From NCBI RefSeq assembly GCF_002127585.1, contig NZ_NEGZ01000055.1, positions 1 through 38,665 on the forward strand: a stretch of DNA of 38,665 bases, given 5' to 3'. Shown here piece after piece: positions 18,102 through 26,739 of this stretch. The notes under the pieces are model-generated. The model was not told the DNA's origin. It made no database searches and was given only the letters and a program-made list of their open reading frames with translations. The position numbers were made by a program, and so were the translations under genes. The DNA comes from Janthinobacterium sp. GW458P (GTDB taxonomy: Bacteria > Pseudomonadota > Gammaproteobacteria > Burkholderiales > Burkholderiaceae_D). Within the stretch, counting starts at the first letter, position 1; each line of letters starts with the position of its first letter.

Positions 18102-18129
18102 CCTGTCAAATCCTGTTTGACGGGTTTTT
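18102..18129 (+). terminator. Strong intrinsic terminator between rpsK and rpsD
   Basis: CCTGTCAAA (18102-18110) pairs with TTTGACGGG (18116-18124) with one G-U pair and a 5-nt loop, followed by TTTTT. It separates rpsM-rpsK from rpsD, which usually share an operon. A TATACT at 18081-18086 preceded by CGG could be a -10 just upstream, but its -35 (TGGAGC) is poor. Confidence 0.75.
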
Positions 18130-18239
18130 CGTTTTCAGCCACCGTCTGATTGAAACCAAATCAGACTAGCGCCTAACCGCATCAGTGTGTTTGATCATGC
18201 ATGTGGCTGGGGCGTTATCATTTAAAAAAAGGAAGTATC

Positions 18240-18863
18240 GTGGCACGTTATATCGGACCTAAAGCAAAACTTTCCCGCCGTGAAGGTACAGACCTGTTCC
18301 TGAAGAGCGCACGTCGCTCGCTGGACAGCAAGTGCAAACTGGATGTCAAGCCAGGCCAGCACGGTGTCAAATCCGGCGCCCGCACCTCGGACTACGGTAA
18401 CCAACTGCGCGAAAAGCAAAAAGTCAAGCGCATGTACGGCGTGCTGGAACGTCAATTCCGCCGCTACTTCGCTGAAGCAGACCGTCGTAAAGGCAACACC
18501 GGCGAAACGCTGTTGAAGTTGCTGGAAACGCGTCTGGACAACGTTTGCTACCGCATGGGCTTTGGCTCGACCCGCGCTGAAGCGCGTCAATTGGTCAGCC
18601 ACAAAGCGTTCACCGTGAACGGTATCGTTGTGAACATCGCTTCGTACTCGGTCAAAGTTGGCGACATCATCGCTGTTCGTGAAAAATCGAAAAAGCAAGT
18701 GCGTATCGTTGAAGCACTGTCGCTGGCCGAACAAGTTGGCATGCCTAGCTGGGTTTCGGTTGATGCCAAGAAAATGGAAGGTACTTTCAAGTCCCTGCCA
18801 GAGCGTAACGAAATCGCTAACGACGTCAACGAATCGCTGATCGTCGAGCTGTACTCGCGTTAA
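18240..18863 (+). CDS. rpsD: 30S ribosomal protein uS4, GTG start
   Basis: 207 residues from GTG 18240 ([16 protein letters not shown]), with AAAAGGAAG (18228-18236) upstream; codons before it are not conserved S4. S4 is a primary 16S rRNA binder and, in E. coli, represses the alpha operon. The S4 domain ([20 protein letters not shown]) is intact. The 258-bp gap before it contains two hairpins and possibly a separate promoter. Confidence 0.97.
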   Translation: MARYIGPKAKLSRREGTDLFLKSARRSLDSKCKLDVKPGQHGVKSGARTSDYGNQLREKQKVKRMYGVLERQFRRYFAEADRRKGNTGETLLKLLETRLDNVCYRMGFGSTRAEARQLVSHKAFTVNGIVVNIASYSVKVGDIIAVREKSKKQVRIVEALSLAEQVGMPSWVSVDAKKMEGTFKSLPERNEIANDVNESLIVELYSR

Positions 18864-18886
18864 TAGTAGTCAGTAGCAAGATCTCC

Positions 18887-18915
18887 GCCCACTTTGCTTT
18901 TGTAAAGTGGGCGTT
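18887..18915 (+). terminator. Terminator-like hairpin between rpsD and rpoA
   Basis: GCCCACTTT (18887-18895) pairs perfectly with AAAGTGGGC (18904-18912), 8-nt loop, then GTTTC. The short T-run suggests partial termination, setting the rpsD to rpoA ratio. Confidence 0.65.
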
Positions 18916-18974
18916 TCACTAATGCCATCAGCCTTATCGGTGTAATGAGCCGAGGGTATTGAAAAGGACATTTC

Positions 18975-19952
18975 ATGCAAAACAGTTTGTTGAAGCCACG
19001 TATTATCGATGTTGAAGCTCTCGGTGCAGGTCACGCCAAGGTCGTGATGGAACCGTTCGAGCGCGGCTATGGCCACACATTGGGTAACGCGTTGCGCCGC
19101 GTTCTGCTGTCGTCGATGGTGGGCTACGCGCCGACCGAAGTGACGATCGCTGGCGTCGTCCACGAATATTCCTCCCTCGATGGCGTGCAAGAAGACGTCG
19201 TCGATCTGTTGCTGAACTTGAAGGGTGTGGTTTTCAAAGTCCACAACCGCGATTCGGTAACCCTGACCCTGAAAAAAGAAGGCGAAGGCGCAATCCTGGC
19301 CTCCGACATCGACCTGCCGCATGACGTCGAACTGATCAACCCTGACCACGTGATCGCCCACCTGACCGCTGGTGGCAAGCTGGACATGCAGATCAAGGTT
19401 GAAAAAGGCCGCGGCTACGTTCCTGGTAACGTGCGTCGCCTGTCGGAAGACACGAACAAGACCATCGGCCGCATCATCCTCGATGCGTCGTTCTCGCCAG
19501 TGCGCCGTGTATCGTACTTCGTTGAATCGGCTCGCGTTGAGCAGCGTACCGACCTGGACAAGCTGATCATCAACATCGAAACCAACGGCGTGATCTCGCC
19601 GGAAGAAGCGATCCGCCAGTCGGCCCGCGTCCTGGTGGACCAGTTGAATGTGTTCGCTGCCCTGGAAGGCACGGAAGCCGCCGCCGAAGCGCCATCGCGC
19701 GCTCCGCTGGTCGATCCTATCCTGTTGCGTCCAGTCGACGATCTGGAGTTGACCGTGCGTTCGGCGAACTGCCTGAAAGCGGAAAACATCTACTACATCG
19801 GCGACCTGATCCAACGTTCGGAAAACGAACTGCTGAAAACGCCAAACCTGGGCCGCAAGTCCCTGAACGAAATCAAGGAAGTGCTGGCATCGCGCGGCTT
19901 GACCTTGGGCATGAAGCTGGAAAACTGGCCGCCTGCCGGCCTGGAAAAGTAA
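18975..19952 (+). CDS. rpoA: DNA-directed RNA polymerase subunit alpha
   Basis: 325 residues, normal for betaproteobacteria. N-terminal assembly domain with [21 protein letters not shown]-terminal domain after about residue 245 with [18 protein letters not shown], which carries the Arg used for UP-element binding, and [21 protein letters not shown] lies upstream. Flanked on both sides by hairpins, so its dosage may be tuned separately from rpsD and rplQ. Confidence 0.98.
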   Translation: MQNSLLKPRIIDVEALGAGHAKVVMEPFERGYGHTLGNALRRVLLSSMVGYAPTEVTIAGVVHEYSSLDGVQEDVVDLLLNLKGVVFKVHNRDSVTLTLKKEGEGAILASDIDLPHDVELINPDHVIAHLTAGGKLDMQIKVEKGRGYVPGNVRRLSEDTNKTIGRIILDASFSPVRRVSYFVESARVEQRTDLDKLIINIETNGVISPEEAIRQSARVLVDQLNVFAALEGTEAAAEAPSRAPLVDPILLRPVDDLELTVRSANCLKAENIYYIGDLIQRSENELLKTPNLGRKSLNEIKEVLASRGLTLGMKLENWPPAGLEK

Positions 19953-19971
19953 TTCGTAGTTGTAGCAAACT

Positions 19972-20003
19972 GCCTGGGACAGGTGTCCCAGGCTTTTATT
20001 TTG
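19972..20003 (+). terminator. Terminator after rpoA
   Basis: GCCTGGGAC (19972-19980) pairs perfectly with GTCCCAGGC (19985-19993) around a 4-nt loop, followed by TTTTATTTTG. A strong intrinsic terminator placed before rplQ. Confidence 0.8.
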
Positions 20004-20090
20004 TAGTACCAAACCGGTCCGCGGCTAGTCGGGTTTTCCCGCCCAGCCGATCGAAGAACTGGATTTAAACACTCACCGAAAGGATTTATC

Positions 20091-20483
20091 ATGCGTCACG
20101 GTCACGGCCTCCGTAAACTGAATCGTACCTCGTCCCACCGTCTGGCAATGCTGCGCAACATGACAGTATCGCTGCTGCGTCACGAAGCGATCAAAACCAC
20201 CCTGCCAAAAGCAAAAGAACTGCGCCGCGTTGTCGAGCCAATTCTGACCCTGGGCAAAACCGACTCCCTGGCAAACAAGCGTCTGGCCTTCAACCGCCTG
20301 CGCGACCGTGAAATGGTCGTCAAGCTGTTCGCTGAACTGGGCCCACGTTTCGCCAACCGTAACGGTGGTTATGTGCGTATCCTGAAAATGGGTTTCCGCG
20401 TCGGCGATAACGCTCCTATGGCGTTCGTTGAACTGATGGATCGTCCAGATACGACCGAAGCAGTTGAAGTTGCTGGCGAGTAA
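20091..20483 (+). CDS. rplQ: 50S ribosomal protein bL17
   Basis: 130 residues. Starts [17 protein letters not shown], with the typical [18 protein letters not shown]. Located around the tunnel exit. AAAGGA precedes the start. Last ribosomal gene of the cluster; a strong terminator follows. Confidence 0.98.
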   Translation: MRHGHGLRKLNRTSSHRLAMLRNMTVSLLRHEAIKTTLPKAKELRRVVEPILTLGKTDSLANKRLAFNRLRDREMVVKLFAELGPRFANRNGGYVRILKMGFRVGDNAPMAFVELMDRPDTTEAVEVAGE

Positions 20484-20503
20484 TCCCAGTAATTGTATCT
20501 GAG

Positions 20504-20529
20504 AAAGCCAGGCCTAGCCTGGCTTTTTT
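20504..20529 (+). terminator. Terminator after rplQ
   Basis: AAAGCCAGG (20504-20512) pairs with CCTGGCTTT (20518-20526), 5-nt loop, and the T-run continues to 20529. Ends the ribosomal block. Confidence 0.85.
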
Positions 20530-20641
20530 GTTTTCTGCTGCAGCTATCCTTGCTGCGGTGTACTATTCTTCTTTCGCGCCGGCCCGGCACAAGCGCTGCC
20601 TGCTCCGCGCGTCCTCTGTCGAATGGTCGAAAAGGTAGTTC

Positions 20642-22594
20642 ATGTCCCGTTTCCCCTCCAGCGCCTCCGCGCGCGCCGCTCCCCTGCATCAACTGCTGAT
20701 CTGGCTTGCCACCTGTTTGCTGCTGGCCATGGCCGTCTTTGGCGCCAGCCACGCCCGCGCCGACGATGAATTCCTCGATCCCGAGCTGGCCTTCAAGTTT
20801 TCCGCCCGCATGCAGGACCCGTCCACTATCGCTGTCACGTATGTGATTGCCGACGGCTATTATATGTACCACGAGCGCTTCAAGTTTGAGGCCGTGGGCG
20901 CCAAGCTGGGCACGCCGGTGTATCCGCCCGGCAAGGTCAAGTTCGACGACACGTTCCAGAAGAATGTGGAAACCTTCCGCAAGACACTGACCATCACGAT
21001 TCCCGTGGAAACGGCGGGCGCGTTTACGCTGAAGGCGACGGGCCAGGGCTGTTCCGACAAGGGCCTGTGCTATGCGCCGCAGGATGCCATGGCGAAACTG
21101 GTAGGCGCCGGCGGCGGCCAGAGCATGGCGCCAGGCGCTGGCCTGCCGTCGAAATTCGCCTTGCCGGCCGCGCCTGCGGTCGATACGGCGGCCGTCAACG
21201 GCCCGCAGGCGCAGGCGTCGCCTGGCGTGTCCGTACTGAGCATTCCCCAGGCCGATGTCACCAGCACGCCCGAGCCGCTCGCTGCGGCGCCCGCGGCGGC
21301 AAGCGCCGCGCCCGCGCAAAGCGAGCTAGGCAAGATTGAAGCGGCCTTGAAGGGCGGCAAGCTGCTCGTCATCGTGCCCTTGTTCATGCTGCTGGGCCTG
21401 GGGCTGGCGTTTACGCCGTGCGTGCTGCCGATGGTGCCGATTTTGTCGTCGATCATCATCGGCGATGGCGCCAAGGTCAGCCGCTCGCGTGGCTTGCTGC
21501 TGTCGCTGACGTATGCGCTGGGCATGGCCATCGTCTATACGGCGCTGGGCGTGGCGGCCGGCCTGGCGGGCGAAGGCCTGGCAGCCCAATTGCAAAATCC
21601 ATGGGTGCTGGGCTTTTTTGCCTTGCTGATGGCGGGCCTGGCGTTGTCGATGTTCGGGCTTTATGAGTTGCAGGTGCCTGCCTTCCTGCAAGGCAAGCTG
21701 ACGTCCGTATCGAACCAGCAATCGTCGGGCCGGCTGGCGGGCGTATTCGTCATGGGCGCCATTTCCGCCCTGATCGTGGGGCCATGCGTGGCCGCGCCGC
21801 TGGCAGGCGCCCTGCTGTACATCAGCCAGACGCGCGACGTCGTCATCGGCGGCAGTGCCCTGTTCGCCATGGCAGTGGGCATGAGCGTGCCCTTGCTGCT
21901 GGTGGGCGTGTCGGCCGGTACCTTGCTGCCCCGTGCCGGCGCCTGGATGGATGCCGTCAAGCGCTTCTTTGGCGTGCTGCAACTGGGCGTGGCCTGGTGG
22001 CTGGTTTCGCCGGTCCTGCCGGGCGCCGTGCAGATGCTGGGCTGGACGGTCCTGCTCGTCGGCTATGGCATGTATTTGCTGGTGGGCAAGAGCGGTGTGC
22101 AGCAGGCCTGGATCGCCAAGGCCTTCGGCCTCGTCTTTGCCGTGCTGGGCGTGGTGCAACTGGTCGGCGTGGCCAGCGGCGGCCGCGACCCGCTGGCGCC
22201 GCTGGCGCACCTCGGTGGCGGCCAGGTCCACGCGCAAGCGTTTACGCGCGTAAAGACCGTGGCGCAGCTCGATGCGGCGCTTGCGCAGCTGAACGGCAAG
22301 CCAGCCTTGCTGGATTTCTATGCCGACTGGTGCGTATCCTGTATCGAGATGGAAAAACTGACCTTCGTCGACCCCGCCGTGCGCGAGAAGATGGGCCAGG
22401 CCGTGCTGCTGCAGGTGGACGTGACGGCGAATGATGCCGACGACAAGGCCATGCTGAAACGTTTTCAATTGTTCGGCCCGCCGGGCATCATCATGTTCAA
22501 CCCGCAGGGACAGGAAATCGCCCAGTCGCGCGTGATCGGCTTCCAGAATGCATCGACTTTCCTGACCTCCTTGCGCAAACTTGACGGGCAGTAA
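20642..22594 (+). CDS. dsbD: Thiol:disulfide interchange protein DsbD
   Basis: 650 residues with all three DsbD modules. Signal peptide to about residue 40; periplasmic alpha domain with C137 and C143 (GCSDKGLCYAP); a Pro/Ala-rich linker; membrane beta domain from about 240 with C260 (FTPCVLPMVP) and C382 (GPCVAAPLAG); C-terminal thioredoxin-like gamma domain with C564-V-S-C567. It carries electrons from cytoplasmic thioredoxin to periplasmic DsbC/DsbE-type proteins and apocytochromes, which fits the cytochrome c assembly genes 10 kb downstream. Every redox cysteine is present. Own transcription unit between two terminators. Confidence 0.96.
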   Translation: MSRFPSSASARAAPLHQLLIWLATCLLLAMAVFGASHARADDEFLDPELAFKFSARMQDPSTIAVTYVIADGYYMYHERFKFEAVGAKLGTPVYPPGKVKFDDTFQKNVETFRKTLTITIPVETAGAFTLKATGQGCSDKGLCYAPQDAMAKLVGAGGGQSMAPGAGLPSKFALPAAPAVDTAAVNGPQAQASPGVSVLSIPQADVTSTPEPLAAAPAAASAAPAQSELGKIEAALKGGKLLVIVPLFMLLGLGLAFTPCVLPMVPILSSIIIGDGAKVSRSRGLLLSLTYALGMAIVYTALGVAAGLAGEGLAAQLQNPWVLGFFALLMAGLALSMFGLYELQVPAFLQGKLTSVSNQQSSGRLAGVFVMGAISALIVGPCVAAPLAGALLYISQTRDVVIGGSALFAMAVGMSVPLLLVGVSAGTLLPRAGAWMDAVKRFFGVLQLGVAWWLVSPVLPGAVQMLGWTVLLVGYGMYLLVGKSGVQQAWIAKAFGLVFAVLGVVQLVGVASGGRDPLAPLAHLGGGQVHAQAFTRVKTVAQLDAALAQLNGKPALLDFYADWCVSCIEMEKLTFVDPAVREKMGQAVLLQVDVTANDADDKAMLKRFQLFGPPGIIMFNPQGQEIAQSRVIGFQNASTFLTSLRKLDGQ

Positions 22595-22618
22595 GCATTT
22601 ACTTGTGTTTGCAATCAG

Positions 22619-22645
22619 AAAAAGCCCGCATCGCGGGCTTTTTCT
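22619..22645. terminator. Bidirectional terminator between dsbD and the Spy-like gene
   Basis: AAAGCCCGC (22621-22629) pairs with GCGGGCTTT (22633-22641) around a 3-nt loop, with A-rich sequence on the left and a T-run on the right, so it can serve both convergent genes. Confidence 0.8.
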
Positions 22646-22664
22646 ATTTCTGCACAGCTAGCAC

Positions 22665-23210
22665 TCAGCCGGCTTTGGGATGCTCCTGCATGCCATGGTG
22701 TTCGCCGTGATGGCGGCCACGCATGCCACCATGTTTGCCGCCAGGCACGCTGTCGTCAAAGACTTTCTTTTGTTCCGGCGTCAGCACGGCATAGAAGGTC
22801 TTCAGGGAAGCCAGGCGGCTTTCCTGGCTGGCGACGCGTTCCTTCGACATGGCGATCCATTGCTCCATGCGCTCCGGCGCCGACAGCTTGGCCATCGCTT
22901 CGCGCTTGGCTTTCCAGTCACCCATGGTTTTTTTCGGCGCGTTGGCGGCCGTGAAAGTGGCCCAGGCCGGTTCCTGCGCGGCTGTCAGCTTCAGCTTGTC
23001 GTGCAGGCGCGCCTGGTACTGGGCCATGCGTTCGGCCGGGTTGCCTGCGCGGTGCTGGCCGCGCTGGCCATCATGTTGCATCCTGGTGCCGGCGGCAGGC
23101 GCGCTGGCGGCCGCTTCCTGGGCGTGGACGGTCAGCGATGCCGCACCCATGCCGAGTACGCTCATGGCGATGATCAAATTCTTGCGCAAGGTTGTCATTG
23201 AGGCGTTCAT
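22665..23210 (-). CDS. Spy/CpxP-like periplasmic chaperone (LTXXQ family)
   Basis: 181 residues from ATG at 23210 (MNASMTTLRKN), with AAAGGAAT as ribosome binding site at the right distance; longer in-frame extensions run into the regulatory gap. Signal peptide to the VHAQ cleavage region (about residue 30). Two LTxxQ motifs, LTAAQ and LTPEQ, spaced as in the Spy/CpxP family of helical, cradle-shaped periplasmic chaperones or stress sensors. The C-terminus is His/Gly/Met-rich (GGMRGRHHGEHHGMQEH), suggesting metal binding. Divergent from a two-component system, which probably controls it, as CpxR and BaeR control spy and cpxP elsewhere. Confidence 0.82.
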   Translation of the reverse strand: MNASMTTLRKNLIIAMSVLGMGAASLTVHAQEAAASAPAAGTRMQHDGQRGQHRAGNPAERMAQYQARLHDKLKLTAAQEPAWATFTAANAPKKTMGDWKAKREAMAKLSAPERMEQWIAMSKERVASQESRLASLKTFYAVLTPEQKKVFDDSVPGGKHGGMRGRHHGEHHGMQEHPKAG

Positions 23211-23308
23211 CTGGATTCCTTTGTAAAAGATGAGGGATGTACATGCTGCTGCACATGAATCCATGTTGGACGCTCCATGTTTCCCCGAAGTGTCCGCTGC
23301 CAGACAGT

Positions 23309-23355
23309 TTGTATCTATATGTTTCTTCGGGTCCTCTATATACAAGACGATACAA
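23309..23355. promoter_or_regulatory. Candidate response-regulator boxes in the divergent gap
   Basis: ATACAA at 23340-23345 and 23350-23355 form a direct repeat with 10-bp period. TTGTAT at 23309-23314 is an inverted copy; extended, TTTGTATC (23308-23315) and GATACAAA (23349-23356) match perfectly. Half-sites one helical turn apart are the typical binding mode of OmpR-family regulators. Located between the spy-like gene and the regulator gene. Confidence 0.55.
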
Positions 23356-23397
23356 ATGCGCTGTGCAAGGCCCGGCGAAGTGGGGATAATTCGTACC

Positions 23398-24126
23398 ATG
23401 GAACCCACTTCTACAATCCTCATCGTCGACGACGACCGCGATATCCGCAGCTTGCTGGCGGATTACCTGGAAACGAACGCCTACCGCACCCTGGGCGCGG
23501 CGGACGGCACGGCCATGTGGAAAATCCTCGATGAAACGCGGCCCGATCTGATCGTGCTCGACCTGAACCTGCCGGGTGACGATGGCCTGACCCTGTGCCG
23601 CAAGCTGCGCGCGCAATCGACCGTGCCGGTGATTATGTTGACGGCGCGCAATGAGCCGCTGGACCGTATCCTGGGCCTGGAAATGGGGGCCGACGATTAT
23701 TTGCCGAAGCCGTTCGAACCCCGTGAATTGCTGGCGCGCATACGCAGCGTCTTGCGCCGCAGCCACGCCATGCCGTCGAACGTGCCGTCGGACAAGGCGC
23801 AGCAAATCCGCTTTTCCGGCTGGACCCTGGACCTGACGGCGCGCCACCTGCTCAATCCCAGCGGCCTGGTGATCATGTTGTCGGGCGCGGAGTTCCGCTT
23901 GCTGCGCGTGTTCCTCGAACATCCGAACCGCGTGCTCAACCGCGATCAGCTGTTGAACCTGACGCAGGGCCGTGACGCCGACCCGTTCGACCGCTCGATC
24001 GATATCCAGATCAGCCGCCTGCGGCAAAAGCTGGGTGAAGATGCGCGCTTGCCGCAAATCATCAAGACCGTGCGCAACGGCGGCTATGTGCTGGCCGGGC
24101 AAGTCAACGTGGAGCCGCACGCGTGA
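23398..24126 (+). CDS. OmpR-family response regulator
   Basis: 242 residues from ATG 23398 (MEPTSTILIVDDDRDIRS); the open frame upstream is non-conserved. Receiver domain with D11/D12, phosphoacceptor D55 in LIVLDLNLPG, K104 in YLPKPFEPRE. Winged-helix domain from about residue 140 with FDRSIDIQISRLRQKLGED and TVRNGGYVL. Stop overlaps the kinase start (GTGA). Probably controls itself, the divergent spy-like gene and perhaps the efflux genes downstream. Closest known types are OmpR/CpxR/BaeR-like; the exact ortholog cannot be fixed by eye. Confidence 0.9.
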   Translation: MEPTSTILIVDDDRDIRSLLADYLETNAYRTLGAADGTAMWKILDETRPDLIVLDLNLPGDDGLTLCRKLRAQSTVPVIMLTARNEPLDRILGLEMGADDYLPKPFEPRELLARIRSVLRRSHAMPSNVPSDKAQQIRFSGWTLDLTARHLLNPSGLVIMLSGAEFRLLRVFLEHPNRVLNRDQLLNLTQGRDADPFDRSIDIQISRLRQKLGEDARLPQIIKTVRNGGYVLAGQVNVEPHA

Positions 24127-25481
24127 AGGCCTTCCTGGGGTCGATGACAGGCCGCGTCTTCATGTTCTTGCTGATCGGTATCGTCGCTTCCGCCGCGCTG
24201 ACGCAGTGGCTGGCCGTGGGCGAACGCCAGCGCGCGCTGGAGCAGTATCGCGACTACCATGCCGTGGAACGGGCCGAGCAGCTGGTGATGGCAGCCGACA
24301 TCGTGCCGCTGGCCTCGCGCGCGGCCTATCTGAAGGTGGCCAACAAGGGCAGCGTGCGCCTGGAACTGCGCCCCGACGCCGAGCACGTCCCTGGCACGCC
24401 GACGGAGTTCTCCACCGCCCTGCAGGCGAAGCTGGGCGAAGGCTTCAAGGTCAGCGCGCTGGCCGAGCGTCCGGCCGCCTGCACGCAGCCGCGCAAGTCA
24501 TCGGGCCTGTTCGGTCCCAAGCCCTGGGGCGGCACTTGCGAAAACCTCGACGTGCGCATGCAGGACGGCCACGTGCTGCGCCTGATGGTGTTGCCGCCGC
24601 GCCAGCAGCCGCCATTCGGCGAGCATAGCGACTGGGTCACCTTGCTGCCATTTTTGATCAGCATCGCCATCCTCGCCTACCTGGTCACGCGCATGACCAT
24701 GCGCCCGCTGAAACAGCTGGCGCAGGCGGCAAAAGACCTGGGCAACGACATCAACCATCCGCCGCTGACCCTGTCGGGCGCCAGCGAAATCCGCCAGGCC
24801 AGCGCCGCCTTCAATGCCATGCAGGCGCGCATCCGCCAGCATATTTCCCAGCGCACACAAATGCTGGCCGCCATCACCCACGACTTGCAGACGCCGCTCA
24901 CGCGCTTGCGCCTGCGCCTGGAAAAGGTGGCCGATACGGAATTGTATGACCGGCTCGTGGGCGATCTGTCGGCCATGCAAAGCATGGTCAAGGAAGGACT
25001 GGACCTGGCCCGCTCGATGGACAGCACGGAAGCCATGCAGGCGCTCGACCTCGATTCCCTGTTAGATAGCGTCTGTTCCGACGCCGCCGATGCAGGTCAG
25101 AAAGTGACGCTGAGCGGCCATGCGGGCATGGCCTTGATGGCGCGGCCCATCGCCATGCGGCGCTGCCTGGTGAATCTGATCGACAATGCCGTCAAATATG
25201 GCCAGTACGCACATGTGACCGTCGAGCGTATCGCGGGTGCGGCGCGCGTCCGCATCCGTGACGGCGGGCCAGGTATTGCGCCAGATCAACTGGCCAAGGT
25301 GTTTGAACCGTTTTATCGGATAGAAACCTCGCGCTCGCGCGAATCGGGTGGCACGGGCCTCGGCTTGACCATCGCTCGCAATATTGCTGAACAGCATGGT
25401 GCCACGGTCCTGCTGGCGAATCATGTCGACGGTGGACTGGAAGTCACCCTCATCGTGCCAGAGTATTACGCGGGAAAGTGA
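24123..25481 (+). CDS. Sensor histidine kinase, EnvZ-like, with periplasmic Cys pair
   Basis: 452 residues from GTG 24123, coupled to the regulator. TM1 about 11-30, periplasmic region 31-170, TM2 about 172-190, HAMP 190-242, then the dimerisation helix with H253 in THDLQTPLTRLR, N box LVNLIDNAVKYG, and G boxes RDGGPGIAP and GGTGLGLTIA. All catalytic motifs are intact. The periplasmic loop contains two cysteines, C120 and C139, which could form a redox-sensitive disulfide or bind metal. Senses an envelope signal, likely linked to the Spy-like protein and the RND pump. Confidence 0.9.
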   Translation: MKAFLGSMTGRVFMFLLIGIVASAALTQWLAVGERQRALEQYRDYHAVERAEQLVMAADIVPLASRAAYLKVANKGSVRLELRPDAEHVPGTPTEFSTALQAKLGEGFKVSALAERPAACTQPRKSSGLFGPKPWGGTCENLDVRMQDGHVLRLMVLPPRQQPPFGEHSDWVTLLPFLISIAILAYLVTRMTMRPLKQLAQAAKDLGNDINHPPLTLSGASEIRQASAAFNAMQARIRQHISQRTQMLAAITHDLQTPLTRLRLRLEKVADTELYDRLVGDLSAMQSMVKEGLDLARSMDSTEAMQALDLDSLLDSVCSDAADAGQKVTLSGHAGMALMARPIAMRRCLVNLIDNAVKYGQYAHVTVERIAGAARVRIRDGGPGIAPDQLAKVFEPFYRIETSRSRESGGTGLGLTIARNIAEQHGATVLLANHVDGGLEVTLIVPEYYAGK

Positions 25482-25569
25482 TCATTTCCATGCGACAATA
25501 TTGCGCGTTAAGCCCCTCTGGTAACCACTTTCAACCTGCAGCCCTGCGCTGCAACAGCGTGACAGAATA

Positions 25570-26739
25570 ATGAAAAAGACTAGCCTGGCAATCCTGGTGG
25601 GTGCGGCCCTGTGTATCGGTGGCGGCATCTGGTATTTCAACCATCAGTCCGGTAGCCAGAGCGGCGCAGGGGGCAAGGGTGGCAAGGGTGGGGCGCAGGC
25701 TCCCACCACCGTCAGTGTGGTGGCGCCGCTGCGTCAGGATGTGCCGATGGTGCTGCGGGCCAATGGCAGCGTGATGCCGATCAGCAGTGTCGACCTGCAC
25801 CCGCAAACGACCAGCACGCTGACCAAAGTGCATATCCGCGAAGGCCAGTTCGTCAAGCAGGGCGAGCTGATGTTTACGCTGGACGCGCGCAGCGAGCATG
25901 CGAATGTTGACAAGGCGCAAGCGCAAGTGTTGCGTGACCGCGCCTCGGTGGAGGACTTCGAACGCCAGCTCAAGCGTAGCAAGGATCTGCTGAGCAAGAA
26001 CTTCATCGCCCAGGGCGCCGTCGATACCCTGCAAAGCCAGCTCGACGCGGCGCGCGCCCTGCTGGCCGCCGACCAGGCCGCCTTGCGTGCCGCCCAGGTC
26101 GACTCCAGCTACACGGTCCTGCGCGCGCCCCAGAGCGGCCGCGTAGGCGCCATCAACGTGTATCCGGGCAGCCTGGTGCAGCCGGCCACTTCGCTGACCA
26201 GCATCACCCAGCTCGACCCCATCGATGTATCGTTTACCTTGCCGGAAAGCAGCCTGTCCGGCTTGCTGGCGGCACAAAAGGCGGGCGAGGTGCCCGTCAC
26301 GGCCCTGCTGTCGGACGCGGGCGGCAAGCAGCTGGAAGGCAAACTCAGCTTTATCGACAATGCCGTCGATCCCGCCACCGGCGTGATCAAGGTCAAGGCC
26401 CGTTTCAACAATGGCGGCACCGACCTGTGGCCAGGCCAGTACGTGAATACGCAGCTGACCGTGCGCACGCTCAAGGATGCGCTCGTCATTCCGCAAAACG
26501 CCATCATCACGAGTACCACCGGCACCTTCGTGTACTCGATGGAGACGGACAACACAGCCAGGATGCGCAAGATTGCCCGCGTGTATGCATTTGGCCCCAG
26601 CGCCGTCGTCACCGGCCTGGCGGGCGATGAAAAAGTCATCGTCGATGGCAAGCAGAACCTGCGTCCTGGCAGCAAGGTGCGCCTGGCGGAAAAAAACAAG
26701 GCTGCCGATGGCGCCGCACCGCAGGGCAAGCCAGCATGA
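25570..26739 (+). CDS. RND efflux periplasmic adaptor (MdtA/MexA-like)
   Basis: 389 residues. N-terminal signal/anchor helix (about 5-23) then a Gly/Lys-rich spacer. Lipoyl half-motifs around VDLHPQTTSTLTKVHIREGQ and YTVLRAPQSGRVGAI flank a coiled-coil hairpin (about 115-180). Beta-barrel region with ATGVIKVKARF and WPGQYVNTQL is typical of the membrane fusion protein family. Joins the inner-membrane pump to an outer-membrane TolC-type channel. Starts 88 bp after the kinase, so it may be in the same operon; stop overlaps the pump start by 4 nt (ATGA). No outer-membrane channel gene lies in this window. Confidence 0.93.
   Translation: MKKTSLAILVGAALCIGGGIWYFNHQSGSQSGAGGKGGKGGAQAPTTVSVVAPLRQDVPMVLRANGSVMPISSVDLHPQTTSTLTKVHIREGQFVKQGELMFTLDARSEHANVDKAQAQVLRDRASVEDFERQLKRSKDLLSKNFIAQGAVDTLQSQLDAARALLAADQAALRAAQVDSSYTVLRAPQSGRVGAINVYPGSLVQPATSLTSITQLDPIDVSFTLPESSLSGLLAAQKAGEVPVTALLSDAGGKQLEGKLSFIDNAVDPATGVIKVKARFNNGGTDLWPGQYVNTQLTVRTLKDALVIPQNAIITSTTGTFVYSMETDNTARMRKIARVYAFGPSAVVTGLAGDEKVIVDGKQNLRPGSKVRLAEKNKAADGAAPQGKPA

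Noticed and set aside
23230-23397. N-terminal extension of the response regulator
   Set aside because: Open frame, but the receiver domain starts at 23398, and the extension overlaps the regulatory boxes.
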